Assembly: GCA_903861125.1 (NCBI GenBank)
Contig: CAIOTF010000015.1
Coordinates: forward strand, 205,008 to 269,007
Source of the DNA: an uncultured Ignavibacteriota bacterium
GTDB lineage: Bacteria; Bacteroidota; Ignavibacteria; UBA10030; UBA8401
Direction: 5' to 3'
DNA length: 64,000 bases
This document shows, piece by piece, positions 56,917-64,000 of this stretch. Within the stretch, counting starts at the first letter, position 1. The number at the start of each line of letters is the position of its first letter. The position numbers and the translations under genes are program-made. Under the pieces are notes generated by a model that searched no databases, had not been told where the DNA came from, and saw nothing but the letters and a program-made list of their open reading frames with translations.

Positions 56917-57726
56917 GTGAAATGCAGTGAATTTAAAGAGTGTGTCTGCGAGATCGTTGACAAACGTTTGCCTGAAGAACAGACAAATGAATTGATGCAG
57001 CATGCACAGGTGTGTCCCCACTGCAATTTTGAATTTACCTCGATGCAGGCAACAAAGACAATTGTCGGGGAAAAATTACACCGGCAAAGTGTTCCTTCCG
57101 AAGTCTATTACTCCATTATCAATGCAACTCTGGATTCTGCGGACGGCTCGTGGTTCAGGAAACTGTTCGGATTCAAGTTGAATCCCGCCATCGCCCTTGT
57201 TGCGTTTGCATTCATTGCAGTCGGGATCTATTCAATGTTCGTTCCGCAAAAACGCGGTATGCCGGAAGAAGCGAATATCATCTCACAGTCTTTAAAAAAT
57301 TATCAAGCAGTGATCAGCGGATCAATCAAACCTCAACTTATCAGCACGGAAGATGCCGTACGCACGTTTCTTGCAAAAGAAGTAGGTTTCGATGTCAATG
57401 TCCCGAAAATGAAGGGGTGCAGTTCATGCTCAGGAGTGCTCTCCGATTTCAACGGGATCAAACTTGCTCACGTTGTCTACAAGGTTGACGAGAAGAATAT
57501 TATTTATATCTATCAGGCTTCGATGGACGATGCTATGGATGGATCCACGATCGGTCTACCCGAAGAGGCACGGGAAGAACTGAAACGAACGGATTGGTAT
57601 GTTCGTGAACTTACTGATAAAACAACGATCGTGATATGGCGTTACAAGAATACTCTCTGTTCCGCCGTGAGCGGCATGGATAAAGATCAAATGATCGCCC
57701 TACTTACCGATAAGGAATTGAAATAA
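56917..57726 (+). CDS. Probable redox-sensitive anti-sigma factor (zinc-finger, membrane)
   Basis: 269 aa from GTG 56917 (AAAGGT upstream). The cytoplasmic N-terminus carries a zinc-anti-sigma pattern, HAQVCPHC, as in HC2-type anti-sigma factors. One membrane helix follows (about 88-108), then a periplasmic domain of ~160 residues with a striking GCSSCSG motif (about 166-172) and another Cys near residue 248. The periplasmic cysteines suggest sensing of thiol state outside (inference). It sits between the sigma factor and a thioredoxin, which fits this idea. Confidence 0.82.
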   Translation: MKCSEFKECVCEIVDKRLPEEQTNELMQHAQVCPHCNFEFTSMQATKTIVGEKLHRQSVPSEVYYSIINATLDSADGSWFRKLFGFKLNPAIALVAFAFIAVGIYSMFVPQKRGMPEEANIISQSLKNYQAVISGSIKPQLISTEDAVRTFLAKEVGFDVNVPKMKGCSSCSGVLSDFNGIKLAHVVYKVDEKNIIYIYQASMDDAMDGSTIGLPEEAREELKRTDWYVRELTDKTTIVIWRYKNTLCSAVSGMDKDQMIALLTDKELK

Positions 57727-58289
57727 TGTATCGACTGTTCATCGCATTGACCGCGATCTCGCTGTTTACTTGTCAATCAAAGACCGAACAACAGCAGACA
57801 AATCCTCAGCAATCTTCATCTCAATATGATGGAAATGTTTCGCTGCTCATCACAAATGAGAAGGGAATAAACGAACAGGTTCCGGATTTTTTATGGTTTG
57901 ATCAGAACGGATCCCGGGTCTCCTTCGCTGAATTTTCAAAAGGGAAACCGGTGCTCATTAATTTTTGGGCAACGTGGTGCGGACCGTGCGTAAGAGAAAT
58001 ACCTGATCTTATCTCCCTCAACGAGGAATATGCTGCCAAAGGAGCTCTTATCATCGGCATCTCCGCCGACCGCGATGATAAAGTGCTGTCACTCGTCTCC
58101 GGATTCGTGAAAGAACATCACGTAAACTATCAGATTGTGATCGATAATGGCTTTCTGGAAGAGGCGTTTGGCGGATTGCAGGGCTATCCTACCACATTTT
58201 ATGTCAACAAAGATGGAAAGATCGTCAAGAAATTGATCGGAATGCAATCCAAAGAAACGTTTGCGCAAGAACTCAATGCCATACTTTAA
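57726..58289 (+). CDS. TlpA-like thioredoxin lipoprotein
   Basis: 187 aa; ATG 57726 overlaps the last base of the anti-sigma stop (TAATG), so translation is coupled. Lipobox LFTC near residue 17. The active site is WATWCGPC (about 82-89) with GYPTTFYV as cis-Pro region. It should be a periplasm-facing thiol-disulfide reductase. In this operon it may be the effector of, or a regulator for, the sigma/anti-sigma pair (inference). Confidence 0.92.
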   Translation: MYRLFIALTAISLFTCQSKTEQQQTNPQQSSSQYDGNVSLLITNEKGINEQVPDFLWFDQNGSRVSFAEFSKGKPVLINFWATWCGPCVREIPDLISLNEEYAAKGALIIGISADRDDKVLSLVSGFVKEHHVNYQIVIDNGFLEEAFGGLQGYPTTFYVNKDGKIVKKLIGMQSKETFAQELNAIL

Positions 58290-58380
58290 TCATTCCCTGC
58301 GCCACTTCGTATTTTTATTCCTTCGCACCAAAGTCTAACAGCTTTTTTCTCAGTCAATTTTAAACATTTATCTGCCCGAT

Positions 58381-58750
58381 CGGGATGCTGGTGATTTTCC
58401 TTGTTTTTCTTTGTGTCTTAGTGCCTTCGTGGCAATAGAAAATGAGCTACTCCCAACAGGAGTGCTGTTGATCTTCCTTGTTTTTTCTTTGTGTCTTAGT
58501 GCCTTCGTGGCAATAGAAAATGAGCTACTCCCAACAGGAGTGCTGTTGATCTTCCTTGTTTTTTCTTTGTGTCTTCATGTCTTCGTGGCAATAGAAAATG
58601 AATTACTACCCGCAGGGGTGCTGTTGATCTTCCTTGTTTTTCTTTGTGTCTTAGTGCCTTCGTGGCAACAAAAAATGAACTTTTACCCGCAGGGGTGCTG
58701 TTGATCTTTCTTGTTTTTCTTTGTGTCTTAGTGCCTTCGTGGCAACAAAA
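58381..58750. repeat. Tandem repeat array, about 78-nt period, five copies
   Basis: Five copies of CTTTGTGTCTTAGTGCCTTC (at 58411 and every 77-78 nt after) separated by hairpin-forming spacers: CTCC-caaca-GGAG in two, CCC-gca-GGGG in two, and CCCGATCGGG before the first. The stems vary while pairing is kept. The core matches the array at 16213. The 91 nt before it (58290-58380) show nothing. No credible protein despite open frames. Confidence 0.9.
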
Positions 58751-58790
58751 ATGGCAGGGTTGAATAACTGGAGATATTTAAAATAAAAAT

Positions 58791-58883
58791 GCCAAGCTTA
58801 CTGTATCACACTCGTCAATGGAGGCTGTTGCTTCCTTCCGGACCTGGCAGGATTGTCCATTATAAAGTTGTACAGGGCTTGGC
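58791..58883 (-). ncRNA. ffs: Bacterial signal recognition particle RNA (4.5S type)
   Basis: On the minus strand the segment contains the universally conserved tip CAGGTCCGGAAGGAAGCA, which binds Ffh, and its ends GCCAAGC and GCTTGGC pair to close the helix. About 93 nt long, the usual size of the small bacterial form. Confidence 0.95.
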
Positions 58884-58942
58884 AAAAAAACTTTGAAACT
58901 ATATAGCTATAAAATTTTTCTCAAAACATAATCAATTCTTAG

Positions 58943-59015
58943 TGGAGCTGATCGGGATCGAACCGACGACCTATTCGTTGCGAACGAATCGCTCTCCCAA
59001 CTGAGCTACAGCCCC
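58943..59015 (-). tRNA. tRNA-Ala (anticodon CGC)
   Basis: 73 nt without encoded CCA. Acceptor arms GGGGCTG and CAGCTCC pair with one G-U. The anticodon stem ATTCG/CGAAT encloses loop TTCGCAA, giving anticodon CGC for GCG codons. The T arm reads GTCGG-TTCGATC-CCGAT. Downstream of the fcl gene and upstream of the SRP RNA on the same strand. Confidence 0.95.
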
Positions 59016-59179
59016 AAAATTCAAAGAAATCAAAAAAGAGCTAATCCCAAATTGAGTGACGTGGTTTTTTACGTCACGAAATCCCGCCGTTGTCTGGCGG
59101 GACTGAGCTACAGCCCCAAATCTTGCTGTAAAGATACAAAAAAATGGGACCGAGTTCAAATGAGGTTTTTCTTCCAAAC
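59016..59179 (-). other. tRNA leader region with duplicated tRNA 5' end
   Basis: ACTGAGCTACAGCCCCAAA of the tRNA (59000-59018) recurs at 59102-59120, giving a ~19-bp direct copy of the tRNA 5' end and its flank. Between the copies lie two hairpins: GTGACGT/ACGTCAC (59056-59077) and CCCGCC/GGCGGG (59083-59101). No second complete tRNA exists. Confidence 0.7.
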
Positions 59180-60121
59180 TTATTTGATTTGCGGCGTTTT
59201 GTTTTTCTTATACCACTCAATCGCTTTTTTTAATCCATCATTCAACGCAATTTTTGCTTTCCACCCAAGCGCGTTGATCCTGGAAACATCCAGCAATTTC
59301 CTCGGCGTACCGTCCGGTTTCGTTGCATCAAATTCCAGCACTCCTTGAAATCCTACGATCTCTTTGATCATCTGAGCAACTTCAAGAATCGTTACATCCA
59401 CACCGGTTCCGATATTCACAAATTCTGATCCGTCGTATGTATTCATTAAATAAATGCACGCATCCGCCATATCATCAACATACAAAAACTCGCGGCGTGG
59501 TTTCCCGGAGCCCCAGAGTACGACAGAAGGATGATTCTGTTCCTTTGCATCTACAAATTTTCTAATCAATGCCGGCAGCACATGCGAACTCTGCAGATCA
59601 AAATTGTCATTCGGTCCGTACAGATTCGTCGGCATTACAGAAATATAATTCGTACCATATTGCCGATTATACGATTTCACCATTTCGATCCCGGCAATCT
59701 TTGCAATGGCATACGGCTGATTGGTCGGTTCCAGTTTCCCGTCCAGCAGATAATCTTCTTTCATCGGCTGCGACGCCATCTTCGGATAAATGCACGAACT
59801 GCCGAGAAAACAAAGTTTCTTAACACCGTTCAAATAGGAGAAATGGATCACATTGTTTTGCACAGCAAGATTCTGATAGATGAATTCTGCTGGGTATGTG
59901 CTGTTGGCGTGTATCCCGCCAACCTTGGCGGCAGCTAAAAATACATATTCCGGTTTTTCGGCTTCGAAAAAAGCTTTTACTTTTGACTGATCCGAAAGAT
60001 CAAGTTCTTCGAGCGTCCTATAGATCAAGTTTGTATACCCTTGAGCTTGGATCTGACGAAATAAAGCCGAGCCGACTAAACCTTTATGTCCGGCGACATA
60101 GATCTTTGCATTCTTTTCCAA
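59180..60121 (-). CDS. fcl: GDP-L-fucose synthase
   Basis: 313 aa from TTG 60121, which fits the family N-terminus ([15 protein letters not shown], with the NADP-binding glycine motif). The catalytic Ser, Tyr and Lys appear in LGSSCIYPK and [10 protein letters not shown]. It converts GDP-4-keto-6-deoxymannose to GDP-L-fucose (epimerase and reductase). It starts 1 nt after the gmd stop, with GGGGG upstream inside gmd, so it is tightly coupled. Last gene of the operon. Confidence 0.96.
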   Translation of the reverse strand: MEKNAKIYVAGHKGLVGSALFRQIQAQGYTNLIYRTLEELDLSDQSKVKAFFEAEKPEYVFLAAAKVGGIHANSTYPAEFIYQNLAVQNNVIHFSYLNGVKKLCFLGSSCIYPKMASQPMKEDYLLDGKLEPTNQPYAIAKIAGIEMVKSYNRQYGTNYISVMPTNLYGPNDNFDLQSSHVLPALIRKFVDAKEQNHPSVVLWGSGKPRREFLYVDDMADACIYLMNTYDGSEFVNIGTGVDVTILEVAQMIKEIVGFQGVLEFDATKPDGTPRKLLDVSRINALGWKAKIALNDGLKKAIEWYKKNKTPQIK

Positions 60122-60122
60122 A

Positions 60123-61166
60123 TCAATACCCCCGTCGTGTTACCAGTGCGAGATCTGCTTTTGCCATCAATCGAGCAAGGTCGGCAAATTTTGTTTTTGC
60201 TTCCCATCCGAGTATTTTTTTTGCTTTTGTTGCATCACCAATCAGCAATTCAACCTCCGTCGGTCGGTAATATTTCGGATCAACGGCTACAAGCACTTTC
60301 CCTGTTTTCTTATCGATCCCTTTTTCATTCTCCGCATCACCTTCCCAGCGAAGTTCAATTCCCAGTTCATTGAATGCCGCATTGACGAATGTCCGCACTT
60401 CATGCGTTTCGCCGGTGGCCAGTACAAAATCTTCCGGTTTGTCAAGCTGAAGCATGCGCCACATTCCTTCAACATATTCCGGTGCGTAACCCCAGTCTCT
60501 TTTTGAGTTCAGATTACCCAGCGTTAGTTTATCCTGAAGTCCCAGTTTGATCTTTGCCGCGGCCATCGTGATCTTCCGCGTCACGAAAGTTTCGCCGCGT
60601 CTTGGGGATTCATGGTTGAAGAGGATCCCATTGCATGCAAAAATATTGTACGCTTCGCGATAGTTTACTATAATCCAGTATCCGTAAAGTTTAGCTACGC
60701 CATACGGACTTCTTGGATAGAACGGAGTTTTTTCTGTCTGCGGAATCTCCTGCACTTTACCGTAAAGTTCGCTCGTCGAAGCTTGATAAAATTTTGTTGT
60801 AATGCCGGTTTCACGAATGGCATCAAGGAAACGCAATGTTCCTACCGCATCAACTTCCGCGGTATATTCAGGTACTTCAAACGATACTTTCACATGGCTC
60901 TGAGCTGCAAGGTTGTACACTTCACCCGGTTCGATCTTTTCCAGCAGGCGGTTAATGTTGCTGGTGTCGGTCACGTCGCCGTAATGGAGGAAGAATTTCG
61001 ATCCGGCAAATTTCGGATCATTGTAAAGATGGTCGATACGTCCGGTATTGAATGAACTGCTGCGGCGTATCACGCCGTGCACTTCATATCCTTTTTCCAG
61101 AAGAAGTTCTGCAAGATACGAACCGTCCTGCCCCGTGATTCCCGTAATGAGTGCTACTTTTGCCAT
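60123..61166 (-). CDS. gmd: GDP-mannose 4,6-dehydratase
   Basis: 347 aa, ATG 61166. The N-terminal dinucleotide motif is [19 protein letters not shown]. Catalytic residues lie in ASTSELYGK and [12 protein letters not shown] (Tyr-x3-Lys). [14 protein letters not shown] is diagnostic. It converts GDP-mannose to GDP-4-keto-6-deoxymannose, the common precursor used by both flanking enzymes. It lies 7 nt after rmd. Confidence 0.97.
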   Translation of the reverse strand: MAKVALITGITGQDGSYLAELLLEKGYEVHGVIRRSSSFNTGRIDHLYNDPKFAGSKFFLHYGDVTDTSNINRLLEKIEPGEVYNLAAQSHVKVSFEVPEYTAEVDAVGTLRFLDAIRETGITTKFYQASTSELYGKVQEIPQTEKTPFYPRSPYGVAKLYGYWIIVNYREAYNIFACNGILFNHESPRRGETFVTRKITMAAAKIKLGLQDKLTLGNLNSKRDWGYAPEYVEGMWRMLQLDKPEDFVLATGETHEVRTFVNAAFNELGIELRWEGDAENEKGIDKKTGKVLVAVDPKYYRPTEVELLIGDATKAKKILGWEAKTKFADLARLMAKADLALVTRRGY

Positions 61167-61173
61167 GGCTGTT

Positions 61174-62130
61174 TTATCCTTGTTGATTCCAATATTCGAT
61201 GAGTTCTGTTAGTGTTTGTTTGAAAGGAATTTCCGCTTTCCATCCCACACTATGGTTCATAGCGTTGGGACTTCCGGCCAAAAGCTGAATATCATAGCCG
61301 CGCAGACGTTTTGGTTCTACGTTTAATTCAAATTTTTCGCCGACGATTTCTTCAAAAAGATGGATGATATCTTCAATCGAAAAGATTCTTCCCGAGCACA
61401 GATTGAAAATATAATTGTGCTTGTTGTCAATCTGTGAGAGCATCCAATATCCTTTGGCGATATCCCGCACATCGGTAAAATCACGTCTGGCTTTTACATT
61501 ACCGACCCTCAGAATTTTTGGTGCTTTTGTTTTTTGAATAGTGACAATCTGTTTCGCAATCGAGGAGCAGACAAAGTTTGGTCTCTGTCTCGGACCGGTG
61601 TGATTGAACGGACGTGCGATTACAATATTTAATCCTTCAAATTTTTTATATGTCTGCGCGATATAATCCATGCTTGTTTTGCTCGCAGCGTATGGGTTCA
61701 CCGGCTGCGGGATCGATTGTTCGGTATGTAATCCTGGAAGACCGAAGGTTTCGCCGTAAATTTCTCCGGATGTCACCACGATTATTCTTGGGGAAATTTC
61801 AGCAGCTTTCACCGCTTCAAAAATATTGATCGTTCCGATAACATTTGTCTTGAATGTATCGGCCGCATGTTCGAACGAGCTGGGCACAAAGGCCTGACCG
61901 GCTACGTGGAAAATGATATCCGGTTTTACTTCTTTAATAATCATGAAGATCGACTGGAAATCAGTAATTTCCCCTCTCGACAAAACGATTTTGTCGCCAT
62001 GCTGTAAGAGGTTGTCATCTTTTTCAGAATCCCGAAGGACTCCGTAAATTTCAGCGGATGTGTTCGCAGCAATATAATCCGTTAAATGACTTCCGGCAAA
62101 ACCACCGATTCCTGTAATAAGAACTTTCAT
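61174..62130 (-). CDS. rmd: GDP-4-keto-6-deoxymannose reductase-like SDR
   Basis: 318 aa, ATG 62130. Extended SDR with [14 protein letters not shown], a Ser in [10 protein letters not shown] and Tyr-x3-Lys in [12 protein letters not shown], plus [10 protein letters not shown], a pattern typical of Rmd. It would reduce the Gmd product to GDP-D-rhamnose. A closely related epimerase/reductase activity is the main alternative. With gmd and fcl it forms a three-gene operon giving GDP-D-rhamnose and GDP-L-fucose for surface glycans. Confidence 0.85.
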   Translation of the reverse strand: MKVLITGIGGFAGSHLTDYIAANTSAEIYGVLRDSEKDDNLLQHGDKIVLSRGEITDFQSIFMIIKEVKPDIIFHVAGQAFVPSSFEHAADTFKTNVIGTINIFEAVKAAEISPRIIVVTSGEIYGETFGLPGLHTEQSIPQPVNPYAASKTSMDYIAQTYKKFEGLNIVIARPFNHTGPRQRPNFVCSSIAKQIVTIQKTKAPKILRVGNVKARRDFTDVRDIAKGYWMLSQIDNKHNYIFNLCSGRIFSIEDIIHLFEEIVGEKFELNVEPKRLRGYDIQLLAGSPNAMNHSVGWKAEIPFKQTLTELIEYWNQQG

Positions 62131-62248
62131 GAGTCTCTTTTCAAATTATTTATTAAACGTATTTTTTAAATTGGACATAAAGATACAAATTTTCTTTTTG
62201 TCAAAAAAATGAAAACTGCTTCCTGGAATGATGGTTTTATGTCCCCAC

Positions 62249-62284
62249 AAAAAAAAATCCCGTCTCGCTTGCGCGGACGGGATT
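62249..62284 (-). terminator. Terminator of the rRNA operon
   Basis: ATCCCGTC (62257-62264) and GACGGGAT (62276-62283) form the stem; the minus strand then continues into a long T-run. It lies just after the 5S rRNA and before the rmd gene. Confidence 0.92.
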
Positions 62285-62296
62285 TATAAATTAAAT

Positions 62297-62410
<114 letters not shown>

Positions 62411-62499
62411 AATTTAAAAAATTCAAATTGAAAAGAAGTTCATATGATGATCTTATAAGTTTATTGATGCACGAATACATGTGTATTCAAAAAAGAATT

Positions 62500-64000
<1,501 letters not shown>

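Noticed and set aside
58411..58704. 97-codon open frame in the second array
   Set aside because: Same reason: translation of the 78-nt tandem repeat.
59101..59120. Second tRNA gene
   Set aside because: Only the 5' end is present; no anticodon or T arm.

Overview
The window looks like a chromosomal segment of a free-living Gram-negative bacterium of the Bacteroidota/Chlorobi assemblage, most likely Ignavibacteria-like (inference). Three things point there. Eight genes, plus two decayed fragments, end in the same type IX secretion (T9SS) sorting domain with the core QNYPNPFNPSTTIRY. Several promoters have the Bacteroidota form TTG-N20-TAnnTTTG. Two-component systems, TlpA-type thioredoxins and lipoproteins are abundant. 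Most genes nevertheless carry a clear GGAGG-type ribosome binding site. No phage, CRISPR array, transposase or restriction system was seen.

Layout. 1-5.9 kb: a 5'-truncated hybrid histidine kinase whose visible sensor is a beta-helix, then a large secreted double beta-helix protein. 5.9-12 kb: small membrane proteins (two share a PYELFF motif), a TlpA-like thioredoxin, an outer-membrane protein, an Omp28-like T9SS cargo, two zinc-ribbon membrane proteins and a lipoprotein. 12.4-17.2 kb: a propeller-type sensor kinase with its LuxR-type regulator, a 0.5 kb tandem repeat and a lone receiver protein. 17.4-32.2 kb: a block of T9SS cargo (two 5'-nucleotidase paralogues, a glycosidase-like propeller/beta-helix fusion, a beta-helix protein, an S41 peptidase) with a LysE exporter between them. 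32.4-38.2 kb: an outer-membrane protein, a membrane thioredoxin, a SUMF1-like lipoprotein and an M3 peptidase. 38.3-50.7 kb: an eight-PAS hybrid kinase, an M1 peptidase, a glycosidase-like lipoprotein, an HXXEE membrane protein, endonuclease I and a GHL10 hydrolase. 51-58.3 kb: the three-subunit transhydrogenase with a propeller phosphoesterase upstream, and an ECF sigma/anti-sigma/thioredoxin operon. 58.4-64 kb: a second tandem repeat, SRP RNA, tRNA-Ala, the GDP-deoxyhexose genes rmd-gmd-fcl, 5S rRNA and the 3' part of 23S rRNA, the RNAs and sugar genes all on the minus strand.

How it fits together (inference). The proteins describe an envelope-centred scavenging lifestyle: secreted nucleotidases, nuclease, peptidases and carbohydrate-active proteins are exported by T9SS, thiol chemistry is handled by TlpA-like proteins, and several sensor kinases watch the outside. 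The GDP-sugar genes would supply surface polysaccharide.

The most unusual material is non-coding. (1) A recurring 5' leader follows four promoters: early hairpin, variable second hairpin, an unpaired CCCTCCTT tract matching the 16S anti-Shine-Dalgarno core, then a co-varying hairpin. (2) A 66-nt structured element with compensatory changes occurs twice, downstream of two cargo genes. (3) An 18-bp palindrome is shared by two intergenic regions. (4) Two tandem arrays at distant sites share one core. Sorting-domain DNA also appears to have moved or decayed as cassettes.
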